A stretch of 64,000 nucleotides of DNA from Saprospiraceae bacterium (lineage in GTDB: Bacteria > Bacteroidota > Bacteroidia > Chitinophagales > Saprospiraceae). Shown piece by piece: positions 34,727 through 44,658 of this stretch. The notes under the pieces are model-generated. The model searched no databases, was not told the origin of the DNA, and saw only the letters and a program-made list of their open reading frames with translations. The first letter of the stretch is position 1. Every line of letters begins with the position of its first letter. A program made the position numbers and the translations under genes. The stretch is taken from the NCBI GenBank assembly GCA_019638385.1, contig JAHBTW010000001.1, positions 310,001 through 374,000 of the forward strand, written 5' to 3'.

Positions 34727-34759
34727 CAAAAATAGGAAAAGGCGGTTAGAATTGACAAT
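34727..34759 (-). promoter_or_regulatory. Candidate promoter ATTG-N21-TATTTTTG of the transposase
   Basis: On the minus strand, TTG (34758-34756), 21-bp spacer and TATTTTTG (34734-34727), 24 bp before ATG 34702. Confidence 0.35.
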
Positions 34760-34809
34760 ACACCGGCCCTACTCTTATTCCAGCCGGCGGCTTTGCTTTT
34801 GACGAGCCA

Positions 34810-34839
34810 TTGGAGTAGATGGCGTAATACTTACTTTTG
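34810..34839 (+). promoter_or_regulatory. Candidate promoter TTG-N19-TACTTTTG of the PUL-side operon
   Basis: TTG at 34810-34812, 19-bp spacer, TACTTTTG at 34832-34839. It precedes the GH144 gene and may start the plus-strand glycan locus. Confidence 0.5.
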
Positions 34840-34995
34840 TCGCCGATCTTTCAAATAATTGATTTACAATAAAATAATTGCCTTGCAATAGAGCAATGAA
34901 TGTTTCCTGGCGTAGTAAAAGTGAGGTCGAAAATTAGCATCTCTGTGTTTTTGGACATAATTTTACGCTTGGTTTTTAGCTTTGAATTATTGCTC

Positions 34996-36888
34996 ATGAG
35001 GCTACAAGTACTTATCTCATTACAGGTAAGGCGTGGCGTGTTGAAAGTCTATTGGTGTGCCGCGCTATTCCTTTTCCCAACGGGCGCCCTGCTGTTTGCG
35101 CAGCCGGTTCCGCCTGCGGCGTTGAATGTGACGGGCTACGACAGCCATATCGAATTAACATGGCCGGCATCCTCTTCGCCCAATGTGATCGCCTATAATA
35201 TATATCGTGCCGAACCGGCGAGCGGCAGTTTCCAACTCTTCCGTCAAACGGCTTCCAACCGCTTCTTTCTGCTCGATTTCACCGGCAGAACAGATACCTC
35301 CTTTATATATAGGGTTACCGCCCTCAACTCCGGCGGGCAGGAAAGCGCACCTACGGCAACGCAGACCGGCACGACGGCGGCCATGAGCGACGACGATTTG
35401 CTCACCATGGTGCAGCGCTACACGTTCCGCTATTTCTGGGAATTCGGGCATCCGGTTTCAGGGCTGGCCCGTGAGCGCAACAGTTCCGGTGACATTGTGA
35501 CTACCGGCGGCTCCGGCTTCGGCATCATGGCCATACCGGTCGCTATTGAGCGGGGCTTCATCACCCGGCAGGAAGGCTTGCTACGACTCATTCAAATCAC
35601 GTCTTTTCTCGAAGTGCGGGCGGAGCGATTTCACGGCGCTTTTTCGCACTGGCTCAACGGCAATACCGGCGCTACCATTCCTTTTAGTCAGTTCGACAAC
35701 GGCGGCGATTTGGTGGAAACGGCCTTCCTGATGCAGGGGCTGCTCACCGTGCGTGCCTATTTCAATGAGGATACGCCCTTGGAGGGCGCGCTGCGCGCTG
35801 CCGTTACGCGGCTATGGGAAGATGTGGAGTGGGACTGGTATCGCCGCAACAACAGCAATGTGTTGTACTGGCACTGGTCGCCCAATCATCAATGGACGAT
35901 GAACTTCGCCTTGCGCGGCTTCAATGAAGTGATGATTACCTATATACTCGGCATTGCCTCGCCCACGCATAGCATTCCGGCGAGCCTGTACCACACCGGT
36001 TGGGCGGGGGGCAGTGCGTATGTCAATACGGAATCGTATTACGGTTTTCCCATGCTCGTGGGTCCGTTTCGGGGCGGACCGCTGTTCTTTGCGCATTATT
36101 CTTATATGGGCTTTGATCCGCGCAACAAGCGCGACGCGTATTGTAATTATTTCACGCGCAATCGCAATCATACGCTCATCAACCGGGCTTATTGCATTGC
36201 CAATCCAAAGGGGTATCCCGGCTACGGCCCGAACTCCTGGGGATTGACTGCCAGCGACAACCCGTTCGGCTATTTGGCCCACGAGCCTGTTTTTAATCGC
36301 GACAACGGCACTATAACGCCTACGGCGGCGCTCTCTTCGATGCCTTACACACCAACGGAATCCATGGACGCGCTGAAGCACTTCTACCGCGATCTCGGCG
36401 ACCGCCTTTGGGGCTATTACGGCTTTTACGATGCGTTCAATTTGGAGGAAGATTGGTTTGCTGATTCCTACTTAGCCATAGATCAGGGGCCCATTATCGG
36501 CATGATTGAAAACCATCGTACCGGCTTGTTGTGGAATCTTTTTATGTCCAATCCGGAGATTCAGCCTGCTTTGGACTCCATCGGGTTCATACCTGAAGTG
36601 AGCGCTGCGGGGGAAGCAGGTTCTTTTCTATTGGGTGCAAACATGCACCCGAACCCGACGCAGGGCGAGTTCACCCTTACGCTTAATGCGCCGCTGGCGA
36701 TGCCGGCAGAGATTCGACTGATAGATGTGGCCGGACGACCGGTTCGCAACCTCGGAATATTCCCCCTGCAAGCCGGCAAAAATGTACTCCCATTGCAAAC
36801 TACCGGGTTGCCGCCGGGGCTGTATTATTTGGTATGCCATTCGGGCGGCCGCCATCACACGCTTAAAATTGTAGTTTTTCATAATTAA
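34996..36888 (+). CDS. GH144-type glucoamylase-family enzyme with Fn3-like and T9SS domains
   Basis: About 630 residues. Start uncertain: ATG 34900, ATG 34996 or TTG 35041 are in frame; the signal peptide itself (LKVYWCAALFLFPTGALLFAQ) begins at 35041. An Fn3-like domain follows (LNVTGYDSHIELTW...NIYRAEPASG), then the glycoamylase domain (TFRYFWEFGHPVSGLARER, YFEGFD-type region GYYGFYDAFN, LAIDQGPIIGMIENHRTGLLW), and a T9SS sorting domain (MHPNPTQGEFTL...HHTLKIVVF). GH144 enzymes characterised so far are endo-beta-1,2-glucanases. Predicted surface enzyme, first of the PUL. Confidence 0.87.
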   Translation: MRLQVLISLQVRRGVLKVYWCAALFLFPTGALLFAQPVPPAALNVTGYDSHIELTWPASSSPNVIAYNIYRAEPASGSFQLFRQTASNRFFLLDFTGRTDTSFIYRVTALNSGGQESAPTATQTGTTAAMSDDDLLTMVQRYTFRYFWEFGHPVSGLARERNSSGDIVTTGGSGFGIMAIPVAIERGFITRQEGLLRLIQITSFLEVRAERFHGAFSHWLNGNTGATIPFSQFDNGGDLVETAFLMQGLLTVRAYFNEDTPLEGALRAAVTRLWEDVEWDWYRRNNSNVLYWHWSPNHQWTMNFALRGFNEVMITYILGIASPTHSIPASLYHTGWAGGSAYVNTESYYGFPMLVGPFRGGPLFFAHYSYMGFDPRNKRDAYCNYFTRNRNHTLINRAYCIANPKGYPGYGPNSWGLTASDNPFGYLAHEPVFNRDNGTITPTAALSSMPYTPTESMDALKHFYRDLGDRLWGYYGFYDAFNLEEDWFADSYLAIDQGPIIGMIENHRTGLLWNLFMSNPEIQPALDSIGFIPEVSAAGEAGSFLLGANMHPNPTQGEFTLTLNAPLAMPAEIRLIDVAGRPVRNLGIFPLQAGKNVLPLQTTGLPPGLYYLVCHSGGRHHTLKIVVFHN

Positions 36889-36910
36889 TTAATTTAAAAC
36901 AAGTAAAACC

Positions 36911-39900
36911 ATGAGAAAAGTCCTACTATTTCTTGTCTCAGCATTCTTCCTCAGCATGGCCGCGTACGGGCAGGTTCCGTATATCCTGTATGAGGACTTC
37001 GAAGGCGGGGGTCTGCAGGCCGACTGGGCGCCCCTCAACGGCGCTGTTTTTGCGGCGGTGGCCAATCCCGACATGAGCGGCAACAACAGCAGTACGGTGG
37101 GTCAGGTGACCAACAACCCGGATTCCGATTTCAGCTTTATGCTCGTCAATACCGGCAGCAGGGTAAATCTGAGCGAATACAACCAGTTCAAGATTATGGT
37201 GTGGTCCCCCGTAGCTCCCTCCCGCTTCTTGTTTAAAATCGAAGGAGGCGGCGCTATTGAGCGCTTTGTGGACATTACCGTAGCCAATGAATGGGTGGAA
37301 TACACCATTGATCTTGATCTTTCCGGCGGCGCCGCGATCACCGGCCTTACCACTTTCCTGATTGCGTTCAATCCTTTTAATGGATTGGGCGACAGCGACA
37401 CATATTATTTCGACTTTCTCCGGGCGGAGAAACCCTCGCGGCGCGTATTTGAAACCTTTGAAGGCGCCGCAGCAGCCCTGCCCTGGGTGGAACTGAACGG
37501 AACTTACAACGGTCAGGTGGACAACCCGGATGCCGATGCCGTGAACACAAGCGACAAGGTGGGGTCTTATACCAACAATCCCGCTTTTGATTTCAACTTC
37601 GCACTGGCCAACACAGGCGGACCGGTGGACATTTCTGAGCTTAACTCATTCAAACTGAAGGTGTGGTCGCCGATAGCGCCCTCGCAGATTCTGCTCAAGT
37701 TGGAAGGATCGGGACCGGCGGTAGAAAAGTTTGTGCCCATCACTGTAGCCAATCAGTGGGTAGAATATACTTTCGACCTCTCCGGCGGTGCGGCCAATCC
37801 CGGCCTGACCACCTTCCTATTATCGTTCAATCCATTCAACCTGGGCGACGACAATACCTACTACTTTGATGATTTGGTAGCCGTGCGTTCTGCTTTGGTA
37901 TATGAAGATTTTGAAGATGATTCGGGCATTAGTTGGATCGGCATCAACGGTGTCTATAACGGTGCGGTGGCCAATCCCGGCCCCGATGTGGCCAACAACT
38001 CTACCACGGTAGGATCGAATACCAACAATCCCGATTCCGACTTCAACTTTGTATTGGGCACCTTGCCGGAAACTTTTGACCTGAGCGTCAACAACCAGTT
38101 CCGGGTCAGTATATGGTCGCCTACGGCCAGCCGGGTATTGTTCAAACTCGAAGGTGGAGGAGAAGCCGTAGAGGCATTTAAAAACATAACGACAGCGAAT
38201 GCCTGGGTGGAATATCAGTTTGATTTTTCCGGCGCTTCGGCGCTTACGGCGATGGACAAATTCCTCATTTCCGTAACGCCATTTCAACCCGGCAACAGCG
38301 ATACCTGGTATTTTGACAACATATACGCGACGCCGGGTACGATTTGCGCCGGTGTGCCGCGCGATGCTAAAATCATTGATGATTTTGAGTGCAATCGCAA
38401 TGCCGCTTACGGCATCGGCAACAAGAACCTGGCCATCGTAAACAATCCCAACCCGACTCCCATCAATAATAGCTCTAAAGTGGGCCGATTTGTGGATCCT
38501 CCGGGAGCGTTTTATCCACTGGTGATTGATTACCATGATGTCATCAACCTGAGTACTGACAACTATATCAGCCTCAAACTATGGGCGCCGCGCCCCGGCA
38601 ATATTCTGTTCAAATTGGAAGGCGGCGCATCGCCCGCCACAGAGGTGTTTGTGCCCGTCACTGCACTCAATACCTGGGTAGAGTACGGCGTTGACTTCTC
38701 CGATCAAATTGGTACGAGCCACAAGCGCATCGTTTTTTTCTTCAATGCCGGCGACGACAGCGATCAGGGCGCCGTTTACTATATTGACGACATCAAGCGC
38801 ACTGTGGTGCCGGTACCGCCGCCACTGGAGCAGTTTGAAGACGGTCCGTTCGGCGGCGCCAACTTAGACTGGCAGCCCTTCAACGACGATAATGTCATAC
38901 ATGGTACTTTTGCGCGCATCGTGAACCCGGATCCGACCGGCGTGAACACCACGGCGCATGTGGGTCGCTATCAAAAGGGCGCTTCTGCTTTCAGCACGCT
39001 GACGGCTTTCCTGCCTACCGGCTTAGACATCAGCAATGCGCCGCAGCTCAACTTAGACGTATGGGCGCCCGCCGGTGCAGCCAATGTGACTATGCAGTTG
39101 GTGAGCGCTTCACAGGGCAACAAAGAGCGCACGGTGGCTATTCCTTCTACCGAAGAATGGGTGACGCTGGGCTTTGAGTTCTCTGATTTCAGCGATATTG
39201 ACGACTACGAGGAAATCCGCCTGCTGTTTGACAACGGTGTGGCTTCTTCTGCTATTTACTATTTTGATAATCTGGAGCAAAGCCTGAGTACGGTGGATCC
39301 CTGCGAAGGAACCGTTATCAATCCGCTCACGCTCGACGACTTTGAGTGCCAGCGCAATGTGGCTTACACCGCCGGCAACGATCGCTTGGAGGTGGTGACA
39401 AACCCGGCCATACAAACGGCCAACGCAAGCCTCCGGGTGGGTAAATACACCGACCCTGCCAATGATCCCTTTGCCGCTTTGGTGTTAGTCCCGCCAAGTG
39501 CTTTTGATCTCAATATTTACAATCAGTTCCGCATTCAGGTCTTTGCCGCACAAACGGGGCCGCTCTTAGTGAAATTGGAAGGCGGTACTTCTCCTGCACG
39601 GGAAGTTACCGTGCAATTAGATGCGACCAATACCTGGAAAACTTACACAGCTGATTTCAGCATGTTTGCAGGAGAAAACCACACACGGGTGGCGATATTT
39701 TTCAACGCCGGCGTAGGCCAGCCTACGGAAGACGAATGGTACTTCGACAACGTATCCTGGGGCAGAGCGCCTTATCGCGGTTGCATTACCACTTTTGAAG
39801 ACCCGGCATTCAGCGTGAACAACTGGCGCTACTTCGCCAACGGCTCATTGGAGAACACCGTGTTTGCACCGGTTCCCAACCCGAATCCCACCGGCATCAA

Positions 39901-40558
39901 TACGAGCGCTACGGTAGGTCCGTTTGTGGAAGCCGCCGACGGCCAGATTTTTGCAGGCATGTTTGCCAATCTGGAAGCGCCCGTTTCATTGCCCAACAAC
40001 AACAAGACCATGCGACTGAAAGTGTTGCTCGATCAGCAGGCTTTGGTGGTGTTCAAATTGGAGGCCGGTCGCGATGGTGTGCCGAACTCCGGCGACGTTC
40101 CCAATCCGGCTACTGCCGACGACAACTACACGACGCCCGGCCAGTGGCAGGAACTTACTTTCGACTATTCTTTCCTGCCCGATAACGCACTCTACGACCG
40201 CATCACGCTCATCATGAATTTCCGCGAAGTGCCTGCTACGGTGAAAACGTATTACTTTGACGACATCACCATCGGCGACCAGAACTGCCCGGGTGCGGTA
40301 TTTACGTTTGAACCGGTTGTAGAGCAACTGCGCATTATGCCCAACCCGGCACAGGACCGCCTGACGGTGCAAAATGCCGATGGACTGGAGCATCTCGTCA
40401 TTCACAACGCTTATGGCCAATTGGTGAGAACCGTGCGCAGCAACGGACAGGTTAATCTTCAAATTGACTTGCTCGACCTCTCGAACGGTATGTATGTACT
40501 GACCGGCTATAACGCACAGGGACAATTGATTGCAAACGCCAAGTTCATCAAACAATAA
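36911..40558 (+). CDS. T9SS surface protein with seven repeated carbohydrate-binding-like modules
   Basis: 1215 residues with signal peptide (FFLSMAAYGQ). Seven modules of about 150 residues begin near residues 22, 178, 330, 492, 637, 798 and 957 with (Y/I)(E/D)DFE or TFE and end with DTYYFD- or YYFDNL-like strands. Each has NPDxxxxNxSxxVG and FKLEGG-type motifs and resembles the beta-sandwich family often found on Bacteroidota glycan-binding proteins (similar to CBM11-like folds; not confirmed). C-terminal T9SS domain LRIMPNPAQDRLTV...NAKFIKQ. Likely binds polysaccharide at the cell surface next to the GH144 enzymes. Starts 22 bp after the GH144 stop. Confidence 0.84.
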   Translation: MRKVLLFLVSAFFLSMAAYGQVPYILYEDFEGGGLQADWAPLNGAVFAAVANPDMSGNNSSTVGQVTNNPDSDFSFMLVNTGSRVNLSEYNQFKIMVWSPVAPSRFLFKIEGGGAIERFVDITVANEWVEYTIDLDLSGGAAITGLTTFLIAFNPFNGLGDSDTYYFDFLRAEKPSRRVFETFEGAAAALPWVELNGTYNGQVDNPDADAVNTSDKVGSYTNNPAFDFNFALANTGGPVDISELNSFKLKVWSPIAPSQILLKLEGSGPAVEKFVPITVANQWVEYTFDLSGGAANPGLTTFLLSFNPFNLGDDNTYYFDDLVAVRSALVYEDFEDDSGISWIGINGVYNGAVANPGPDVANNSTTVGSNTNNPDSDFNFVLGTLPETFDLSVNNQFRVSIWSPTASRVLFKLEGGGEAVEAFKNITTANAWVEYQFDFSGASALTAMDKFLISVTPFQPGNSDTWYFDNIYATPGTICAGVPRDAKIIDDFECNRNAAYGIGNKNLAIVNNPNPTPINNSSKVGRFVDPPGAFYPLVIDYHDVINLSTDNYISLKLWAPRPGNILFKLEGGASPATEVFVPVTALNTWVEYGVDFSDQIGTSHKRIVFFFNAGDDSDQGAVYYIDDIKRTVVPVPPPLEQFEDGPFGGANLDWQPFNDDNVIHGTFARIVNPDPTGVNTTAHVGRYQKGASAFSTLTAFLPTGLDISNAPQLNLDVWAPAGAANVTMQLVSASQGNKERTVAIPSTEEWVTLGFEFSDFSDIDDYEEIRLLFDNGVASSAIYYFDNLEQSLSTVDPCEGTVINPLTLDDFECQRNVAYTAGNDRLEVVTNPAIQTANASLRVGKYTDPANDPFAALVLVPPSAFDLNIYNQFRIQVFAAQTGPLLVKLEGGTSPAREVTVQLDATNTWKTYTADFSMFAGENHTRVAIFFNAGVGQPTEDEWYFDNVSWGRAPYRGCITTFEDPAFSVNNWRYFANGSLENTVFAPVPNPNPTGINTSATVGPFVEAADGQIFAGMFANLEAPVSLPNNNKTMRLKVLLDQQALVVFKLEAGRDGVPNSGDVPNPATADDNYTTPGQWQELTFDYSFLPDNALYDRITLIMNFREVPATVKTYYFDDITIGDQNCPGAVFTFEPVVEQLRIMPNPAQDRLTVQNADGLEHLVIHNAYGQLVRTVRSNGQVNLQIDLLDLSNGMYVLTGYNAQGQLIANAKFIKQ

Positions 40559-40743
40559 ACAAACAACGCGATCCGGCTTAGCCGGCGAATACTGTACATT
40601 AGGCTGAATTTTGATTTACCGCAAGGATGTGGCGTGCGAAAGGAAGGTGTAAACTCTCCTGCCGCACCCTCGTCCGGGCATCGAATCAATGCAGTTCGGA
40701 GTACAGGCTTCGCCGGCAGCCGCCGGGCCGAAAACCTGAAGCT

Positions 40744-42132
40744 ATGCAAAAGGCTAATTTGCTGCCGGCATTGATTTTGGCGTTGCTACTGCCGATGGCT
40801 TGCAATCAGGGAGGAAAAGACGGAACGACTGCCGGGCCGGTTCCTTTCAGCGAGGAGGAATTGCAACGCCGTACCTTTCTTTATTTTTGGGAACTGGCAG
40901 ATACCGTGTATTGGCAAATTCCCGACCGTTGGCCTACGCTGACCTTTTCCAGCATAGCGGCTACGGGGTTCGGCCTTACGGCGTACATCGTGGGAGCGGA
41001 AAGGGGGTTTGTACCTCGTGAGGCGGCTGCCGAACGCACGGCCAATACACTGCGCGCCCTGTGGAATTTGCCGCAAGGCCCGGAGGCTTCGGGCGTGAGC
41101 GGCTATCAGGGGTTCTTTTACCACTTTCTCAATCTGGACGACGCGCGCCGCTTCAAACAGGTGGAGCTATCCACCATTGACACCGGTCTGCTCATGGCCG
41201 GCATTTTGTCGGTACAATCCTATTTTGATGGCGACAATCCCGTGGAGACCGATATACGCCAATTAGCCGATGCGTTATTTCGCCGGGTCAATTGGCCCTG
41301 GTTTCTTAACAACAACGGGTTGCTCTCCATGGGCTGGCATCCCGAAAGAGGATTTCTGGACGCACAATGGGACGGCTACAACGAGGCGATGATTCTTTAC
41401 ATCATGGCATTCGGTTCGCCCACTTACCCGCTGCAACCCGATTGCTGGCAAGGCTGGACGAAGCCCTACCGGTGGGCGGAATTTTACGGGCAGGAAATGG
41501 TGAATTTCGCACCGCTCTTCGGGCATCAGTACAGCCACATGTATGTGGATTTCAAAGATATACAGGATGCGTACATGCGCGAAAAAGGCATTGATTATTT
41601 TGAAAATGCCCGCCGTGCTACCCTCGCTAACCGCGCTTACTGCATGGCCAATCCAAACGGTTTTAAAGACTACGGCGACAACGTGTGGGGCCTCACTGCC
41701 TGCGACGGCCCGGCCTACATGGAGCGCGAATGGAACGGCAAAACTGTCACCTTCCAGGAATACTCCGCCCGCGGCGCCGCTACCGACTACATCCGCGACG
41801 ACGGCACCATCGCGCCGACCGCCGCCGGGGGCTCTGTGCCTTTTGCGCCGGAGGTGTGTCTGCCTGCACTGAAGCACATGTGGGAAACCTACTACCCCAA
41901 TCTGATCGGCGAGTACGGTTTCAAAGATGCGTTCAATCCGACTTTCACCTTCAAGCCCGGCACAGAAAACGGCTGGTTCAATAAGGATTACCTCGGCATT
42001 GATCAGGGGCCGATTCTCATCCAGTTGGAAAACTACCGCACGGGCTTGATTTGGAACGTGATGAAGAAGAATCCGTATATTCGGGACGGCTTGCATAAGG
42101 CAGGCTTTACCGGGGGCTGGCTGGAGGAATAG
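40744..42132 (+). CDS. GH144-type glucoamylase-family lipoprotein
   Basis: 462 residues from ATG 40744, which opens a lipoprotein signal with lipobox LLPMAC; the 39-codon upstream extension has no signal features. The single domain matches the neighbouring GH144 protein: FLYFWELADTVYWQIPDRW, NNGLLSMGWHPERGF, GEYGFKDAFNPTF, YLGIDQGPILIQLENYRTGLIWN. No sorting domain, so it is anchored as an outer- or inner-membrane lipoprotein. Two GH144 proteins of different anchoring (T9SS and lipid) in one locus suggest sequential cutting outside and in the periplasm. The gap before it (40559-40743) holds a CCGGC/GCCGG hairpin. Confidence 0.88.
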   Translation: MQKANLLPALILALLLPMACNQGGKDGTTAGPVPFSEEELQRRTFLYFWELADTVYWQIPDRWPTLTFSSIAATGFGLTAYIVGAERGFVPREAAAERTANTLRALWNLPQGPEASGVSGYQGFFYHFLNLDDARRFKQVELSTIDTGLLMAGILSVQSYFDGDNPVETDIRQLADALFRRVNWPWFLNNNGLLSMGWHPERGFLDAQWDGYNEAMILYIMAFGSPTYPLQPDCWQGWTKPYRWAEFYGQEMVNFAPLFGHQYSHMYVDFKDIQDAYMREKGIDYFENARRATLANRAYCMANPNGFKDYGDNVWGLTACDGPAYMEREWNGKTVTFQEYSARGAATDYIRDDGTIAPTAAGGSVPFAPEVCLPALKHMWETYYPNLIGEYGFKDAFNPTFTFKPGTENGWFNKDYLGIDQGPILIQLENYRTGLIWNVMKKNPYIRDGLHKAGFTGGWLEE

Positions 42133-42225
42133 GGGGCAAGAGGCGAATTGGCAAAGGGCAAATTGGCAAATGAGCGAAGTGAAGTCTCGATGACGAAGGA
42201 ATCGGGAGGGCATTGAGCCGGTAGG
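42131..42225. repeat. Composite repeat: GGCAAATTGGCAAA plus CGAAGTGAAGTCTCGATGAC
   Basis: GGCGAATTGGCAAAGGGCA / AATTGGCAAATGAGC units are followed by GAAGTCTCGATGACGAAGGA and ATCGGGAGGGC. The second half reappears inverted at about 58413-58480; the first half resembles 20920 and 27910. Lies between the GH144 lipoprotein and GH3 genes. Confidence 0.7.
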
Positions 42226-42297
42226 CAGTGGAGAGGTAACGCATGCGTTGTCTGTACGGTATTCCACGGTAATCCATTGATATACAAAACAAACAAA

Positions 42298-44544
42298 ATG
42301 AAAAAAATCATACACATCACCGCACTGCTGGTTGTTGCATATTTGATGAACAGCTTTGTGTTGCGCAGCGGCATTATGAAAAATGCATTGCCGGATAAAA
42401 CTGTCGAGCAGCGGGTGGACTCACTGCTGGCATTGATGACACTGGAGGAAAAAATCGGCCAAATGACCCTTTTTACCTCCGACTGGGAAATGACCGGTCC
42501 TACCCTGCGCGCCACCTATAAAGAAGACATCCGCAAGGGCCGGGTAGGCGCTATATTCAATGCGCACACCGCCGCATACACCAAAGAACTGCAACGCCTT
42601 GCGGTGGAAGAAACCCGGCTCGGCATACCGCTGCTGTTCGGCTACGATGTCATTCACGGTTACAAAACCATTTTTCCCATTCCGCTGGGCGAATCGGCGA
42701 GCTGGGATTTGACCGCCATTGAACAAGGCGCCCGCGTAGCGGCCATTGAGGCGGCGGCTTCCGGTCTCCACTGGACTTTCGCGCCGATGGTGGACATTGC
42801 CCGCGATCCACGCTGGGGCCGCATTTCCGAAGGCGCGGGAGAAGACACCTATCTCGGGTCGGCTATTGCCGTAGCGCGGGTGAAAGGCTTTCAGGGCACT
42901 GGATTCGACAACACCGACGCCGTGCTGGCTTGTGCCAAACACTACGCCGCCTACGGAGCTGCCCAGGCCGGTCGCGATTACCATACGGTGGATATTTCAG
43001 AGCAGGTGATGCGCGAGGTGTATCTGCCGCCGTTCAAAGCCGCAGCCGATGCAGGCGTGTGGACATTTATGAATGCCTTTAACGAATGGAACGGCATACC
43101 CGCAACCGCCCATGATTATCTGCTCAAAGATATACTCAAATGGGAATGGGCTTTTCCCGGCTTTGTGGTGACCGATTACACCTCTATCAATGAAATGGTG
43201 CCGCATGGCTATGCCTCCGACTACAAACATGCCGGCGAGCTGTCTGTCAATGCCGGTGTAGATATGGATATGCAGGGCGCGGTGTATTACAACCACCTCG
43301 CCGACCTCGTGCGCGAAGGCAAAGTGAAAGAATCCCGAATTGACGATGCCGTGCGCCGCATATTGCGCATGAAATTTATGCTCGGCCTCTTCGAGGACCC
43401 TTACCGATTCAGTAATGCAGAGCGCGAAAAACGCCTCATCATGGCGCCCGAACACCTTGCTGCTGCGCGGGATATGGCCCGTAAATCCCTTGTGCTGTTG
43501 CGCAACGAAAAGCAATTGCTTCCCTTGCCCAAAACCATGAAGACCTTAGCCGTGATAGGTCCGCTGGCTGACAGCAAGGTGGACATGCTCGGCAACTGGT
43601 CGGCAGCCGGCGATGCCAAAGACTGCGTCACGCTGTTGGAAGGCATCCGCACAAAACTGCAAGGTTCTACTCAGATTATATATGAAAAAGGCTGCAATGT
43701 GGACGGCACGGATCGCACCGGTTTTGCAAAGGCGCTGGCTGCCGCCAAAAAAGCCCAGGTCATCCTAGTGGCGGTGGGCGAGGCCGGCTGGATGTCGGGC
43801 GAAGCAGCGAGCCGTACCGATATATCGCTGCCCGGCGTGCAGGAGGATTTGGTGAAAGCATTGATCGCTACCGGCAAACCCGTGGTAGTGGTGCTGATGA
43901 ACGGCCGGCCGCTCACCATTCCCTGGATTGCTGATAACGCACCCGCTATTCTCGAAACCTGGTTTGCCGGCACACAAGGCGGGCATGCCATATCCGATGT
44001 GCTCTTCGGCGATTACAACCCATCAGGCAAACTGCCGGTCACTTTCCCACGCAACGTGGGGCAGATACCGCTGTTTTACAACCCCAAAAACACGGGTCGC
44101 CCGATGAATCCGAACGATAAATACACCAGTAAATACTTAGATGCGCCCAATACGCCGCAGTGGCCCTTCGGGTTCGGGCTGAGCTACACGACGTTTGAAT
44201 ACAGCGACTTGAAAACGGATAAGAAGGAATTCGACCGCAACGAGACCGTAACGATCAGCGTAAAAGTTGCCAACACCGGCCAATACGACGGCGAAGAAAC
44301 CGCCCAACTCTATGTGCGCGACCTCGTGGGCAGCGTCACGCGGCCGGTGCGCGAGTTGAAAGGATTTCAAAAGGTATTCCTGAAAAAGGGAGAAAGTAAG
44401 GTAATACAGTTCAAGCTCCGTGCCGACGATCTGCGCTTTTACAACGCTGACTTGCAATTCCGCGCCGAACCCGGTGATTTCGATCTCTGGGTAGGCAGCC
44501 ATTCGGATGCAACGCTGGGAACGAGGATTGTGCTGACGAGGTAG
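42298..44544 (+). CDS. bglX: GH3 beta-glucosidase (BglX-like)
   Basis: 748 residues from ATG 42298 with signal sequence (MKKIIHITALLVVAYLM). GH3 N-domain TLEEKIGQMTLF, GYDVIHGYKTIFPIPLGES, WTFAPMVDIARDPRWGRISEG, and KHYAAYG; the nucleophile Asp is in GFVVTDYTSINEMVPHG. The C-domain has RKSLVLLRNEKQLLPL and GEAGWMSGEAASRTDISLPGVQ; a fibronectin-like end (LYVRDLVGSVTRPVRELKGFQK). It hydrolyses terminal beta-glucosides in the periplasm. Together with GH144 it would degrade sophorooligosaccharides. Confidence 0.93.
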   Translation: MKKIIHITALLVVAYLMNSFVLRSGIMKNALPDKTVEQRVDSLLALMTLEEKIGQMTLFTSDWEMTGPTLRATYKEDIRKGRVGAIFNAHTAAYTKELQRLAVEETRLGIPLLFGYDVIHGYKTIFPIPLGESASWDLTAIEQGARVAAIEAAASGLHWTFAPMVDIARDPRWGRISEGAGEDTYLGSAIAVARVKGFQGTGFDNTDAVLACAKHYAAYGAAQAGRDYHTVDISEQVMREVYLPPFKAAADAGVWTFMNAFNEWNGIPATAHDYLLKDILKWEWAFPGFVVTDYTSINEMVPHGYASDYKHAGELSVNAGVDMDMQGAVYYNHLADLVREGKVKESRIDDAVRRILRMKFMLGLFEDPYRFSNAEREKRLIMAPEHLAAARDMARKSLVLLRNEKQLLPLPKTMKTLAVIGPLADSKVDMLGNWSAAGDAKDCVTLLEGIRTKLQGSTQIIYEKGCNVDGTDRTGFAKALAAAKKAQVILVAVGEAGWMSGEAASRTDISLPGVQEDLVKALIATGKPVVVVLMNGRPLTIPWIADNAPAILETWFAGTQGGHAISDVLFGDYNPSGKLPVTFPRNVGQIPLFYNPKNTGRPMNPNDKYTSKYLDAPNTPQWPFGFGLSYTTFEYSDLKTDKKEFDRNETVTISVKVANTGQYDGEETAQLYVRDLVGSVTRPVRELKGFQKVFLKKGESKVIQFKLRADDLRFYNADLQFRAEPGDFDLWVGSHSDATLGTRIVLTR

Positions 44545-44548
44545 GCGG

Positions 44549-44636
44549 TGTGCGGTAGGCAGTGTGCAGTATGCACCGCCTACCGCCGACTACCTACCGC
44601 CTACCCAAAAACCGCCTACCGCTCTCTCGCAATTTA
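44549..44636. repeat. CCGCCTACCG repeat/hairpin between GH3 and susC
   Basis: GCGGTAGGC (44552-44560) pairs perfectly with GCCTACCGC (44578-44586), with an inner GTGCA/TGCAC stem; CTACCGCCTACC units continue to about 44625. It could be an mRNA-processing or partial-termination site that sets susCD levels. Confidence 0.7.
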
Positions 44637-44658
44637 ACATGAAAAAAACACACTCACA

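Noticed and set aside
34235..34759. Complete IS200/IS605 insertion sequence with tnpB
   Set aside because: Only a single Y1 transposase is present; no TnpB and no clear left-end/right-end pair enclosing the gene.
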